NCBI RefSeq assembly: GCF_000382345.1
Contig: NZ_KB908094.1
Location: 1 to 64,000 of the forward strand
Origin: Massilia niastensis DSM 21313
GTDB taxonomy: Bacteria; Pseudomonadota; Gammaproteobacteria; Burkholderiales; Burkholderiaceae_D
Direction: 5' to 3'
Length of the DNA stretch: 64,000 bases
Shown here: positions 8,126 to 17,036 of the stretch, in pieces
How the letters are laid out: the number at the start of each line of letters is the position of its first letter
Numbering within the stretch: position 1 is the stretch's first letter
Notes under the pieces: model-generated
The model's database searches: none
Seen by the model: only the letters and a program-made list of their open reading frames with translations
Told to the model about the DNA's origin: nothing
Made by a program: the position numbers and the translations under genes

Positions 8126-9160
8126 TCAGGCGACGGCGCTGTCCCGCTGCTTCAGCATGTCGAGCGCGACATCGACGATCATGTCTTCCTGTCCGCCCAC
8201 CATGCGCCGCTTGCCCAGTTCGACCAGGATGTCGAACGCCGGCAAGCCATACCGGGCCGCCGCCGCTTCCGCGTGCCGCAGGAAGCTCGAATACACGCCC
8301 GCATAGCCCAGCGCCAGGGTCTCGCGGTCCACCCGCACCGGGCGCTCCTGGAGCGGCCGCACGATCTCCTCCGCCGCATCGATGAGCTTCTTGACATCGC
8401 AGCCATGGTTCAGGCCCATGCGGTCGGCCGCCGCGATGAACACCTCGAGCGGCGCGTTGCCGGCGCCGGCGCCCATGCCGGTCAGGCTGGCGTCGATGCG
8501 GTCGCAGCCATGCTCCAGCGCCACCAGCGAATTGGCCACGCCCAGGCTCAGGTTATGGTGGGCATGCATGCCGGTCTGGGTCTCGGGCTTCAGGGTGTCC
8601 TTGAAGGCCTTGAAGCGCTCCGCGATGTCATGCATGTTCATCGCCCCGCCCGAGTCCACCACGTACACGCACTGCGCGCCGTAGCTTTCCATCAGCCTGG
8701 CCTGCTGCGCCAGTCCGGCCGGGGTGTTCATGTGGCTCATCATGAGGAAGCCCACCGTGTCCATGCCCAGTTCGCGCGCATGCTCGATGTGCTGCCTGGA
8801 GATGTCGGCTTCGGTGCAGTGGGTGGCCACCCGCACCACGCGGGCGCCGGCATCGTAGGCGTTCCTCAGGTCGTGGATGGTCGCGATGCCCGGCAACAGC
8901 AGGGTCGCCACCTTGGCATGCCTGAGCGTGCCGGCCACCGCCTCGATCCACTCCAGGTCGGTGTGCGCGCCGAAGCCGTAGTTGAAGCTCGAACCCTGCA
9001 GCCCGTCGCCGTGCGCCACTTCGATCGAGTCGACCTTCGCCTCGTCGAGCGCCCGGGCAATGTCGATCGCCTGCTGCAGCGAGTACTGGTGGCGCACCGC
9101 ATGCATGCCGTCACGCAGGGTGACGTCCGAAACATAAATTTTCTTACCTTGGTCAAACAT
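8126..9160 (-). CDS. dmpG: 4-hydroxy-2-oxovalerate aldolase (lower meta-cleavage pathway)
   Basis: The 344-residue protein splits 4-hydroxy-2-oxovalerate into pyruvate and acetaldehyde in the cytoplasm, channelling acetaldehyde to the partner dehydrogenase encoded just upstream. The HMGL-like TIM barrel opens with [15 protein letters not shown], whose Asp is a metal ligand and whose Arg is catalytic. The second metal site HAHHNLSLG follows at about residue 200, and the C-terminal communication domain is present. AAGGAAA precedes the ATG. It is the last gene of dmpE-dmpF-dmpG. Length and motifs match the MhpE/DmpG/BphI family fully. Confidence 0.96.
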   Translation of the reverse strand: MFDQGKKIYVSDVTLRDGMHAVRHQYSLQQAIDIARALDEAKVDSIEVAHGDGLQGSSFNYGFGAHTDLEWIEAVAGTLRHAKVATLLLPGIATIHDLRNAYDAGARVVRVATHCTEADISRQHIEHARELGMDTVGFLMMSHMNTPAGLAQQARLMESYGAQCVYVVDSGGAMNMHDIAERFKAFKDTLKPETQTGMHAHHNLSLGVANSLVALEHGCDRIDASLTGMGAGAGNAPLEVFIAAADRMGLNHGCDVKKLIDAAEEIVRPLQERPVRVDRETLALGYAGVYSSFLRHAEAAAARYGLPAFDILVELGKRRMVGGQEDMIVDVALDMLKQRDSAVA

Positions 9161-9180
9161 GATGTTTCCTTCGTCGTTCG

Positions 9181-10143
9181 TCAGGCCGCCACCGGAGCGG
9201 CGGCGGTCATGCTGGCGGCAATGCGTTCGGCGCTGGCGAGGGCCGCGCTGGTCATGATGTCGAGATTGCCCGCGTAGGCCGGCAGGTAGTGCGCCGCGCC
9301 CTCCACCTCGAGGAAGATCGACACCTTCAGGCCGGCCTGGCGGCCGATGCCCGGCAGGTTCAGCGCGCGCTCCGGCCCGAAGCGCTCGAACTGCACGTCC
9401 TGCTTGAGGCGGTAGCCGGGCACATAGGCGGCGACCTCCGCGGCCATGGCGCGCACCGAGGCGCGGATCGCGTCCTGGTCGGCGTCCAGCGCCGCCAGGC
9501 AGTACACGGTATCGCGCATCATCAGCGGCGGCTCGGCGGGATTGAGGATGATGATCGCCTTGCCGTGCTGCGCACCGCCGACCTCGACGATCGCGCGCGA
9601 GGTGGTTTCGGTGAATTCATCGATGTTGGCGCGCGTCCCCGGGCCGGCCGACTTGCTGGCGATCGATGCCACGATCTCGGCGTAGCGCACCGGCGCGACC
9701 CTGGCCACCGCGGCGACCATCGGGATGGTGGCCTGGCCGCCGCAGGTGACCATGTTGAGGTTGGGTGCGTCGACGTGGGCCGCGCCATTCACCACCGGAA
9801 CGCAGTAGGGTCCGATGGCGGCGGGCGTCAGGTCGATCATGCGCAGCGACGGCTTCAGGCGGCGCAGGAAGGCGTCGTTCTTCACGTGGGCGCCGGCGGA
9901 GGTGGCGTCGAACACGATGTCGATCTCGTCGAAGCCCGGAATGCGCGCCAGGCCTTCCACACCCTCGTGGGTGGTCGGCACGCCCATGCGCGCCGCGCGG
10001 GCCAGGCCGTCCGAGGCCGGGTCGATCCCGACCATGGCGCCCATCTCGAGGTGCTTGCCGTTCCTCAGGATCTTGATCATCAGGTCGGTGCCGATGTTGC
10101 CGGAGCCGATGATGGCGACCCGTTTCTTCATGTCTTGCTTCAT
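9181..10143 (-). CDS. dmpF: Acetaldehyde dehydrogenase (acylating)
   Basis: The 320-residue protein oxidises acetaldehyde to acetyl-CoA with NAD+ and CoA, and its family forms a channelled complex with the DmpG aldolase. The N-terminal nucleotide-binding motif is [14 protein letters not shown], and the catalytic cysteine lies in [10 protein letters not shown] near residue 130. An upstream AAGGAC supports the first ATG at 10143; a second ATG four codons later is possible. It lies 13 bases after dmpE and 20 before dmpG. Confidence 0.96.
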   Translation of the reverse strand: MKQDMKKRVAIIGSGNIGTDLMIKILRNGKHLEMGAMVGIDPASDGLARAARMGVPTTHEGVEGLARIPGFDEIDIVFDATSAGAHVKNDAFLRRLKPSLRMIDLTPAAIGPYCVPVVNGAAHVDAPNLNMVTCGGQATIPMVAAVARVAPVRYAEIVASIASKSAGPGTRANIDEFTETTSRAIVEVGGAQHGKAIIILNPAEPPLMMRDTVYCLAALDADQDAIRASVRAMAAEVAAYVPGYRLKQDVQFERFGPERALNLPGIGRQAGLKVSIFLEVEGAAHYLPAYAGNLDIMTSAALASAERIAASMTAAAPVAA

Positions 10144-10156
10144 GGTGAAGTCCTTT

Positions 10157-10957
10157 TCAGTTTCCGAATACGGCCCGCACTTCGCCCAGGCCCTCGATGC
10201 GGGCCACGAAGCGGTCGCCCGGCGCCACCGCCGCCATCGGGCCCAGCGCCCCGGTCAGCAGCACTTCGCCGGCGCGCAGCGGCGTGCCGACCCGCACCAT
10301 CATGTCGGCCAGCCAGACCGCCGCATTCAGCGGATTGGCCAGGCAGGCGGCGCCGCTGCCGGTCGAGACTTCCTCGCCGCGCCGTTCCATGCTCATCGCA
10401 CAGTTCACCAGGTCGAGGCGGCCAAGGCGCACCGGCGTCGATCCCAGCACGAACAGGCCGCTGGAGGCGTTGTCGGCGACGGTGTCGAGCAGCTTGATGT
10501 TCCAGTTCCCGATGCGGCTGCCGACCACCTCGATCGCCGGCAGCGCATAGGCCGTGGCCGAGATGATGTCGGCGAAGGTGTGGCGCTCGTGCGTGAGGTC
10601 GCGTTCCAGCACCAGGGCGATTTCCGCCTCCACCTTGGGCTGCAGGGTGCGCGCCAGCGGGATCTCGGCGCCGTCGCCGAAGGCCATGTCGGCCAGCAGC
10701 ATGCCGAAGTCGGGCGAGTCCACGCCCAGCTGCTGCTGCACCGCGACCGAGGTCAGGCCGATCTTGCGCCCCACGGCGCGCGCCCCGGCGTCGAGGCGGC
10801 GCCGCACATTGTGCTGCTGGACCGCGTAGGCGGCGGCCACCGGATCGCCGCCGGCGGCGGCGTCGAGGATGCGCTCGCGCAGCGGCGCGCAGGGCGCCCC
10901 GTGCTGCTCCGCCTCCCACAGCAGGTCGGCGATCTGCTTGATATGTTGTTGGTTCAT
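10157..10957 (-). CDS. dmpE: 2-oxopent-4-enoate (2-hydroxypenta-2,4-dienoate) hydratase
   Basis: The 266-residue enzyme adds water to 2-hydroxypenta-2,4-dienoate to give 4-hydroxy-2-oxovalerate, the substrate of DmpG. The family core is clear: [17 protein letters not shown], the metal-site segment [14 protein letters not shown] and [20 protein letters not shown] lies before the ATG. It opens the dmpE-F-G set, directly after the CoA-transferase gene. A ring-cleavage dioxygenase and hydrolase or decarboxylase that would produce its substrate are not in the window. Confidence 0.95.
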   Translation of the reverse strand: MNQQHIKQIADLLWEAEQHGAPCAPLRERILDAAAGGDPVAAAYAVQQHNVRRRLDAGARAVGRKIGLTSVAVQQQLGVDSPDFGMLLADMAFGDGAEIPLARTLQPKVEAEIALVLERDLTHERHTFADIISATAYALPAIEVVGSRIGNWNIKLLDTVADNASSGLFVLGSTPVRLGRLDLVNCAMSMERRGEEVSTGSGAACLANPLNAAVWLADMMVRVGTPLRAGEVLLTGALGPMAAVAPGDRFVARIEGLGEVRAVFGN

Positions 10958-10989
10958 TGTCTGGTTCTTTCCTGGATGTCAGAGTGGTG

Positions 10990-12126
10990 TCAGCCGAGCC
11001 CGAACTCGCGCCGGATCGCTTCGTCGTGCTCGCCGAGCACCGGCGCCGGACGGGTGCTGGGCCCGCGTTCGCCATTGATGGTGACCGGCCGGTGGATGCC
11101 GACCAGCCTGCCGTGTTCCGGATGCTCGATCTCGTAGAAGGTCTGCGACAGCATCACCTGGGGGTCGACCATGACCTCGGGCACGGTATGGACCGGGGAG
11201 AACGGCACATCGGTCTCGGCCAGGCGCCGGCACCACTCCGCGCGGGTCCGGGTGCGGAAGGTGTTCGACGCTTCCTGGGCCAGGGCCGCATAGTTGCGGG
11301 TGCGCAGCTCGGGGGTCAGGAAGCGCTCGTCCGCCAGCAGGTCCGGCCGCTCGATCGCCGCGGCGAAGGCCTGCCAGAATTTTTCCACCGACGACAGGTG
11401 GACCGTCACCAGGCGGTCGTCGGCGCACGGGAACGCATGGGACTGCGAGATCGCCACCCGGGTCTGCGGCTGCGGGACGACGCCGAGCCGGGTGAACTGC
11501 GCGAAGCCTTCGGGCGAGAAGGCGATCGAGGCCTCGAGCATGTTGACCTCGACGCGCGCCCCCTCCCCGCTGCCGGTGCGCTTCACCAGCGCGCCCAGGA
11601 TGCCGTAGCAGGCGTACATGCCGGTGACGTTGTCGGAAATGGTGGGTCCGGACATCGACGGCTGCGCGGGGTCGAGCATCAGGCTGGCCAGCCCGCTCAG
11701 CCCCAGCGCCACGGCGTCGTAGCAGGGCCGGTCGCGGTAAGGGCCTTCGGCGCCGAAGCCGGTGATGGAACACCAGACCAGGCGCGGATTGAGCTCCTTG
11801 AGCACCGATTCGGTCAGGCCCAGGCGCGCCATCACGCCGGGGCGATAGTTCTCGAGCAGGACGTCGGCCCGGGCCAGCAGTGCCAGCAGGTCGGCCTTGC
11901 CGGCCTCGCCCTGCAGGTCGAGCTGGATGCTTTCCTTGTTGCGGTTGTAGGACGAGAAGTGCGGGCTGTACAGCTTGCCCGCGTGGCGGCGGAACGGATC
12001 GCCGCCGGCCGGATGCTCGACCTTGATGACGCGGGCGCCAAGGTCGGCGAGCATCATGCCCGCCAGGGGCGCGGTCAGGACCGTGCCGAGTTCGATGACC
12101 AACATGCCTTCGAGGGCGTCTTTCAT
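10990..12126 (-). CDS. Family III CoA-transferase (CaiB/BaiF)
   Basis: The 378-residue protein begins MLVIELGTVLTAPLAGMMLADLGARVIKVE, the standard opening of this family. PYDAVALG-like and TISDNVTGMYA segments follow, with YRPGVMARLGL near residue 95. The catalytic aspartate is likely the one in YDAVALGLSGLASLMLD. Such enzymes move CoA between a CoA thioester and a free acid. The next gene upstream is an acyl-CoA dehydrogenase, so the pair probably activates and oxidises an acid side chain before the dmpEFG steps. The specific acid is not determined. Confidence 0.88.
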   Translation of the reverse strand: MKDALEGMLVIELGTVLTAPLAGMMLADLGARVIKVEHPAGGDPFRRHAGKLYSPHFSSYNRNKESIQLDLQGEAGKADLLALLARADVLLENYRPGVMARLGLTESVLKELNPRLVWCSITGFGAEGPYRDRPCYDAVALGLSGLASLMLDPAQPSMSGPTISDNVTGMYACYGILGALVKRTGSGEGARVEVNMLEASIAFSPEGFAQFTRLGVVPQPQTRVAISQSHAFPCADDRLVTVHLSSVEKFWQAFAAAIERPDLLADERFLTPELRTRNYAALAQEASNTFRTRTRAEWCRRLAETDVPFSPVHTVPEVMVDPQVMLSQTFYEIEHPEHGRLVGIHRPVTINGERGPSTRPAPVLGEHDEAIRREFGLG

Positions 12127-12142
12127 GCGTGGCTCCAGGTGG

Positions 12143-13315
12143 TCAGCTGTAATGTTTCAGGATCTGGCGCGCCATGGTGGTGCGCAGCACTTCGGTCGGG
12201 CCTTCGGTGATGCGGTAGCTGCGCAGGTCGCGCCAGAAGCGCTCGATCGGCGTATCCTCGGTCAGCCCCATCCCGCCATGCAGCTGCATGCAGGTGTCGA
12301 CGACCCGGAAACCCGCTTCCACGGCAAAGGTCTTGATCATGAAGGTTTCGAGGCGCGCCTCGTGGCCGGCATCGGTCTTGCGCGCCGCGTCGTAGACCAT
12401 CATGCGGCTGGCGTACAGCTCGGTGAAGGCGTCGGCGATCATCCATTGCACGCCCTGGCGCGCGGACAGCAGCTCGCCGAAGGTCTTGCGCTGGTTGACG
12501 TATTCCGCCGTCAGCCCCAGGCAGCGCTCCATCGCCCCGCAGGCGTGCGCGCCCTGGCGCACCCGGCCGTAGTTGATGTAGCCCTGGGCCAGCGCGAAGC
12601 CGCGCCCCTCCTCGCCCACCAGGTTGGCCAGCGGGACCTCGACGTCCTCGAAGCTGATCTCGCAGGGCGAGTCGCCCATCAGGGTCTTCTCCGAGGTCGC
12701 CAGGGTCACGCCGGGAGCGTCCATGTCGACGATGAAGCAGGAAATGCCGCCGCGCGCGCCCTTCTCCGGATCGGTGACCGCCATGACGATGGCGAAGTCC
12801 GCCAGCGCCGCCCGCGTGATGAAGCGCTTGACGCCGTTCAGGCGGTAGCCGCCGGCGCTGCGTGCGGCGCGCATGCGCATCGCGGAAGGATCGGAACCGG
12901 CATCCGGCTCGGTCTGGGCAAAGCAGGAGCGCTTGCTCCCTTCGAGCACCGGGACCAGGTACCGGGCGCGCTGGCTCGCGTCCAGGCCGAGCAGGATCGG
13001 GCCGACCATGGGCCCGAACAGGCCGTGGTCGCGCACCCAGGAAGCGACGGTGCTGCGCCCGACCTCTTCCCAGAACACGGCCAGGGCCAGCAGCGGCAAG
13101 CCCTGGCCGCCGAATTCCTCGGGCACGTCCATCAGCCAGAAGCCGGCGCGGCGGGCGCGCTCGCGCAGGCTGTCCGCCTGTTCCGGCGCGAGCATGCCGT
13201 TCGGCCCGAGGGAGTGTTCGAGCGGAATCAGCTCGCGTTCGACGAAGCGGCGGATGGAGTCGCGAAACTGCAGCAACTCCTCGGAAAGCGATTCATGGGG
13301 GATCAGGTCGAGCAT
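12143..13315 (-). CDS. Acyl-CoA dehydrogenase
   Basis: I place the start at 13315 (MLDLIPHESLSEE, 390 residues). A GTG at 13372 would extend the protein through a terminator hairpin, which argues against it. Family motifs are CFAQTEPDAGSDPS in the middle barrel, INYGRVRQGAHACGAMERC, and VDTCMQLHGGMGLTEDTP, with the probable catalytic glutamate in RITEGPTEVLR near the C terminus. It is an FAD-dependent cytoplasmic enzyme that forms an alpha,beta double bond in a CoA ester. Next to a CaiB-type CoA-transferase it should act on that enzyme's product. Confidence 0.88.
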   Translation of the reverse strand: MLDLIPHESLSEELLQFRDSIRRFVERELIPLEHSLGPNGMLAPEQADSLRERARRAGFWLMDVPEEFGGQGLPLLALAVFWEEVGRSTVASWVRDHGLFGPMVGPILLGLDASQRARYLVPVLEGSKRSCFAQTEPDAGSDPSAMRMRAARSAGGYRLNGVKRFITRAALADFAIVMAVTDPEKGARGGISCFIVDMDAPGVTLATSEKTLMGDSPCEISFEDVEVPLANLVGEEGRGFALAQGYINYGRVRQGAHACGAMERCLGLTAEYVNQRKTFGELLSARQGVQWMIADAFTELYASRMMVYDAARKTDAGHEARLETFMIKTFAVEAGFRVVDTCMQLHGGMGLTEDTPIERFWRDLRSYRITEGPTEVLRTTMARQILKHYS

Positions 13316-13335
13316 ATCGGATAGGTAGACGAAGT

Positions 13336-13364
13336 GGGGAAAAGGAGCCGGCGCGGCCGGCTCC
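13336..13364 (-). terminator. Terminator between the Rieske oxygenase and acyl-CoA dehydrogenase genes
   Basis: GGAGCCGGC at 13344-13352 pairs with GCCGGCTCC at 13356-13364. On the minus strand the hairpin is followed by TTTTCCCC. It lies 12 bases after the Rieske gene's stop. It separates SDR and Rieske transcripts from the acyl-CoA dehydrogenase onwards, or attenuates the downstream genes. Confidence 0.78.
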
Positions 13365-13375
13365 CTGGACACGGC

Positions 13376-14569
13376 TCAGGCCACGGCTTCCTGGCCCGGC
13401 TGCTTCGGCAGCGGCGCCGCGTCGTTCTGCGAGCGCCAGGTCTTGGTCCGCTGGCCGGTGGTCTGCAGCTCGAGTTCGCGCCAGAACAGCTTGCGCAGGG
13501 TGACGATGCCGAGGTCGGAACGGCCGAGGATCTCGTCCTCGCGCGCGGTGATGCGCGCCTGGCCGCGGATCGACAGGTAATCCTGGGCGGCGGTCAGGCC
13601 GACGAAGGTGTCTTCCGGGTTGTCCCAGGTGCGCGAGCCGAACAGTTCGTCGTGGTGCTCGGCCGGATCGTACTTGCCATACTTGGCGAAATACTCCCTG
13701 AAGCGGATGCGCGACGCGTCGCTGGCCCCCGGCTGCTGGCCGTAGATCATGAAGCGGGTGGTGTTCATCTCGTCGTTCGGGATCATCCACACGTAGACGT
13801 CGATCCATGGATCGTCCGGCGTCAGGCCCGGCACGGTGATGTGGTTATTGTTCGGGAAGGTCCAGTCGCTGACCCGCACGTTGGTGGCCGAGCGGCGCGC
13901 GGTCTGGCGGATGCCCGAGGAAGTCTCCTCGTAGGACAGGTCGGGGATGGCGCCGGTCACGGCCTGGCCGAACGGGCCGACCGTCAGCGCCTGGTGCACG
14001 AAGCTGACATGCACGGCGTCGAGCGAGTTTTCCACCTGCTGGAACCAGTTGTTGTCCCAGCGTTCGCGGCCGTTGGCGACCAGGACGCCCTCGCGCTCCA
14101 GCGGCAGCTTGCGCGGCAGGTCGAATTCCGGCGCCTCGCCCTCGCCCATCCAGGCGAACACCAGGCCCATGTACTCCCTGACCGGATAGGCCGGGATCCG
14201 GGTGCGCGGCATGCCGGTATTGGCTTCGGCCGGACGCTGCACGCACTCGCCCTTGCCGTTGAATTGCCAGCCGTGGTAGATGCAGCGGATCTCCTCGCCA
14301 TCGATCCAGCCGGTATGCAGCAAGGTGCGGCGGTGCGCGCAGCGCCCGCCCACCAGGTGCAGCGCGCCGCTGTCGCCGCGGTACAGGGTCAGTTCCTCGC
14401 CCATGATCAGCAGCGGGATGGCGCCGCTGGCCGGGACACTCTCCGCCAGCGCCACCGGCTGCCAGAAGTTGCGCAGCAGGCGCCCCATCGGCGAGCACTT
14501 GTTGCACTCGGTGAGCAGTTTGAACTGGTTGGCGCGCTCGTCGCGCCGCTGGTCCTGGATGATGTTCAT
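13376..14569 (-). CDS. Rieske non-haem iron oxygenase, phthalate/vanillate-type alpha subunit
   Basis: The start at 14569 follows GGAGAC and gives 397 residues. The Rieske 2Fe-2S site is C77-x-H79 and C96-x-x-H99. The mononuclear iron site is N181, D184, H187 and H192 in the standard N-x2-D-x2-H-x4-H arrangement. The layout matches single-subunit (alpha-only) oxygenases of the phthalate 4,5-dioxygenase and vanillate O-demethylase group, which hydroxylate or demethylate aromatic acids using a separate reductase. No reductase gene is adjacent. An SDR gene precedes it by 32 bases, as expected for a dihydrodiol or alcohol oxidation step. Confidence 0.9.
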   Translation of the reverse strand: MNIIQDQRRDERANQFKLLTECNKCSPMGRLLRNFWQPVALAESVPASGAIPLLIMGEELTLYRGDSGALHLVGGRCAHRRTLLHTGWIDGEEIRCIYHGWQFNGKGECVQRPAEANTGMPRTRIPAYPVREYMGLVFAWMGEGEAPEFDLPRKLPLEREGVLVANGRERWDNNWFQQVENSLDAVHVSFVHQALTVGPFGQAVTGAIPDLSYEETSSGIRQTARRSATNVRVSDWTFPNNNHITVPGLTPDDPWIDVYVWMIPNDEMNTTRFMIYGQQPGASDASRIRFREYFAKYGKYDPAEHHDELFGSRTWDNPEDTFVGLTAAQDYLSIRGQARITAREDEILGRSDLGIVTLRKLFWRELELQTTGQRTKTWRSQNDAAPLPKQPGQEAVA

Positions 14570-14601
14570 GCTTGTGTCTCCGTAAGATGGGGGGGCGGCG
14601 C

Positions 14602-15519
14602 TCAGGTCGGGTCGCCAAGAAGGTCGGTCAGGTATTCCTGCTCTTCGCCGTAGCGCGTCACCCTGGTCGCCTTCGCGTAGTCGCGGATGTCGATGGGGTC
14701 GTGCTTGCCGGGGGTCCAGGTCGGATACTTGTGGCGCAGGCCCGCATCGACCGGCAGGTCGGCCCCGGTCATGCAGGACGATTCGTCGGAAGCCAGGAAC
14801 ACGGTGGCCCAGGCCATGTCGGCGGCGCGCGGGAAGCGGCGCAAGGGAAGCTGGTCCAGGTACTCCTGGCGCGAATAGAATCCGCTGCGTTCCGGCTTCA
14901 CCCAGCCGGGATCGAACATCTCGTCGCGCATCGTGGTCCAGAGCTGGTGCTCCATCGAGCACGGCGTCACGGTGTTGACGCGGATGCCGGTGTGGGCCAG
15001 GTCCATCGCCGCCGAGCGGGCGAAGTTCAGCAGCGCCGCCTTGGCTGCGCAGTAGGCCGCGCCATCGGCCTCGCCGAAGTGGGCGGCGGTCGACAGCAGG
15101 TGGATGATGCTGCCGCGGGCGCCGCAGGCCAGCATGGCGCGCGCGCAGTGCTGGGTGGTGAGCAGGCCCGCGGTGGCGAAGCTGCCGACCGAGTCATTCC
15201 AGTCGTCGAGCTGCATGCCCAGCACGTCGGCCCAGTGGACCCGGCCCGCCATGTTGACCGCGATATCGAGGCGTCCGTATTTTTCGACGGTCTGCCAGAC
15301 GATGCGCTTGACGTCGTCGTCGTTGCGCGCGTCGCCGGCCAGGCTCATCGCTTCCCATCCGCGCTGGCGGATGAATTCGGCCGTCTCCCGGGCGGCTTCT
15401 TCCCTCACGTCGGACACGCACACCCTGGCGCCTTCGCGCGCCAGGAAGTGGGCGATGGTGCCGCCGATGTTCGGGCCCGCGCCGAATACGATGGCTACTT
15501 TGTCTTTTAATCTGTCCAT
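14602..15519 (-). CDS. Short-chain dehydrogenase/reductase
   Basis: The start at 15519 (MDRLKDKVAIVFGAG, 305 residues) follows AAAGAGA. The cofactor loop is FGAGPNIGG, and an aspartate in VSDVRE suggests NAD(H). NMAGRVHW replaces the common NNAG. The catalytic Ser-Tyr-Lys are in LLSTAAHF and YCAAK near residues 145-165. The C terminus is about 40 residues longer than a minimal SDR. It is the first gene of module B and likely oxidises a dihydrodiol or alcohol made by the Rieske oxygenase. Confidence 0.85.
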   Translation of the reverse strand: MDRLKDKVAIVFGAGPNIGGTIAHFLAREGARVCVSDVREEAARETAEFIRQRGWEAMSLAGDARNDDDVKRIVWQTVEKYGRLDIAVNMAGRVHWADVLGMQLDDWNDSVGSFATAGLLTTQHCARAMLACGARGSIIHLLSTAAHFGEADGAAYCAAKAALLNFARSAAMDLAHTGIRVNTVTPCSMEHQLWTTMRDEMFDPGWVKPERSGFYSRQEYLDQLPLRRFPRAADMAWATVFLASDESSCMTGADLPVDAGLRHKYPTWTPGKHDPIDIRDYAKATRVTRYGEEQEYLTDLLGDPT

Positions 15520-15687
15520 GGTCTCTTTCTCGGCCGGTCGGTCGACCAGTCCTTCTTGGCTATCAACGTTGAGCATTGTTAGCCGCGGCGCATGGCCGAA
15601 CAAGGCGATTACCTTCACACCTACTATGCGCAAATTGCATGAATCGGCTCCCGGCGAGCGGCCTGGCGACAGCGCCGCGATATTTTC

Positions 15688-15715
15688 TTGAATTTAAATT
15701 CTAGAGCGCTATAAT
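15688..15715 (+). promoter_or_regulatory. Sigma-70-like promoter for the flavin reductase gene, with a palindrome
   Basis: TTGAAT at 15688-15693 and a perfect TATAAT at 15710-15715 are separated by 16 bases. Between and overlapping them is the perfect palindrome GAATTTAAATTC at 15690-15701, a likely regulator site in the divergent region that also serves the minus-strand SDR/Rieske genes. Confidence 0.75.
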
Positions 15716-15792
15716 CACCAACGACACCGGCCTGCCGCGGGATTTCAGTGCGGCGGAACAAGAATCACTACTTGAGAGACAGCGAAGGACAT

Positions 15793-16992
15793 ATGGAAGC
15801 CCACTCCCCAGCAAGGCAATTTGACAGCGCCCGCTTCCGCGAGGTGCTCGGGAGCTACCCGACAGGCGTAGCCATCGTGACCGCCATGGACGAAGATGGC
15901 CTGCCGACCGGCATGGTCATCGGCTCCTTCACCTCGGTGTCGCTGGATCCGCCGCTGATCGCCTACCTGCCGATGAAGACCTCGCGCACCTTCGCGCGCC
16001 TGCGCACGTCCAGCACCTTCTGCGTGAACATCCTGGCGGCCGACCAGGAACCGATCTGCCAGCATTTCGCTTCCGCGGCCGAGGACAAGTTCGCCGGGCT
16101 GGCATGGCATCCCAGCCCGGAGGGCAACCCGGTGCTGGACGGCGCCGTGGCATGGATCGACTGCGACTATGCGAGCGTGACCGAAGCCGGCGACCACTAC
16201 CTGGTGCTGGGCGGCGTGCTGGACATGCGGCTGGAAAGGGATACCGCGCCCCTGCTCTTCTTCCAGCGCGGCTACGGCCGCTTCTCCCCGGGGCCGCTGG
16301 TCGCGGCCGCCGAGCGCGAGACCATCGAGGCGGTCCGGCTGGCCGAGATCGGACGCGACGACATGGAAGCCGTTGCGGCCGAGCTGAATGCCGAATGCAG
16401 CATCGTGGCGGCGGTAGGCGGCGATGTCGTCTACGTCGCGGTGGAAAACCGCTCGCCCCACTGGCGGCTGCGCAGCCGCCTCGGCTTCCGGGTGCCCTGC
16501 GCGCCCCCTCTGGGTACGCTGTTCGTCGGCACGCCTGGCGCGCCCACCGACACGGAATGGCTGAAACGCCTGGGCCGCCCCGACCAGGAGACCGTCGACC
16601 GTTCGCTCGCGCAGCTGGAACGCGTGCGCAGCCGCGGATGGTCGATCTCGCTGCTCGGCACGGACGACGCCGACAGCCTGGAGGAAGTGGTCGCGCTGTA
16701 TTCCAATCCGCACAGGACGCCCGCCCAGGAGCGGCGCCTGCTGGCGGCCGCCAAGGAGCGGGCGAACCTGCATGAACCCGAGGACCTGCGTGAGGACGCG
16801 GCCTACGACGTGCTGCACCTGTCGGTACCGGTGAATAGCCTGTCCGGCGAAGTTCCGCTCGTCCTCAGGCTCGGCGCCCTGCCGCGCGGGGCGGACCTGC
16901 GCCAGATCCGGCAGTGGGTGCAGCGCCTGGAGCAGGCGGCCGTCAGCCTCGAAAGGAAGATCGGGGCGCGTCCGGACCGGCTGCGCGCCTGA
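15793..16992 (+). CDS. Flavin reductase fused to an IclR-like effector-binding domain
   Basis: The start at 15793 follows AAGGA and yields 399 residues. Residues 8-165 are a flavin reductase-like (FMN-binding split barrel) domain with YPTGVAIVTA, GSFTSVSLDPPLI and RGYGRF. From about residue 180 the chain resembles the ligand-binding domain of IclR regulators (SRLGFRVPCAPPLGTLF), but no helix-turn-helix is present. The first domain would reduce FMN or FAD with NAD(P)H for a partner monooxygenase; the second probably senses the aromatic substrate. The reductase component of Acinetobacter p-hydroxyphenylacetate hydroxylase is a precedent for an effector-regulated C-terminal domain. No partner monooxygenase gene lies nearby. 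Confidence 0.8.
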   Translation: MEAHSPARQFDSARFREVLGSYPTGVAIVTAMDEDGLPTGMVIGSFTSVSLDPPLIAYLPMKTSRTFARLRTSSTFCVNILAADQEPICQHFASAAEDKFAGLAWHPSPEGNPVLDGAVAWIDCDYASVTEAGDHYLVLGGVLDMRLERDTAPLLFFQRGYGRFSPGPLVAAAERETIEAVRLAEIGRDDMEAVAAELNAECSIVAAVGGDVVYVAVENRSPHWRLRSRLGFRVPCAPPLGTLFVGTPGAPTDTEWLKRLGRPDQETVDRSLAQLERVRSRGWSISLLGTDDADSLEEVVALYSNPHRTPAQERRLLAAAKERANLHEPEDLREDAAYDVLHLSVPVNSLSGEVPLVLRLGALPRGADLRQIRQWVQRLEQAAVSLERKIGARPDRLRA

Positions 16993-17036
16993 GGACAGTT
17001 CCGATGCCGACATCCCGCCACGATTGCTGAGACAGA

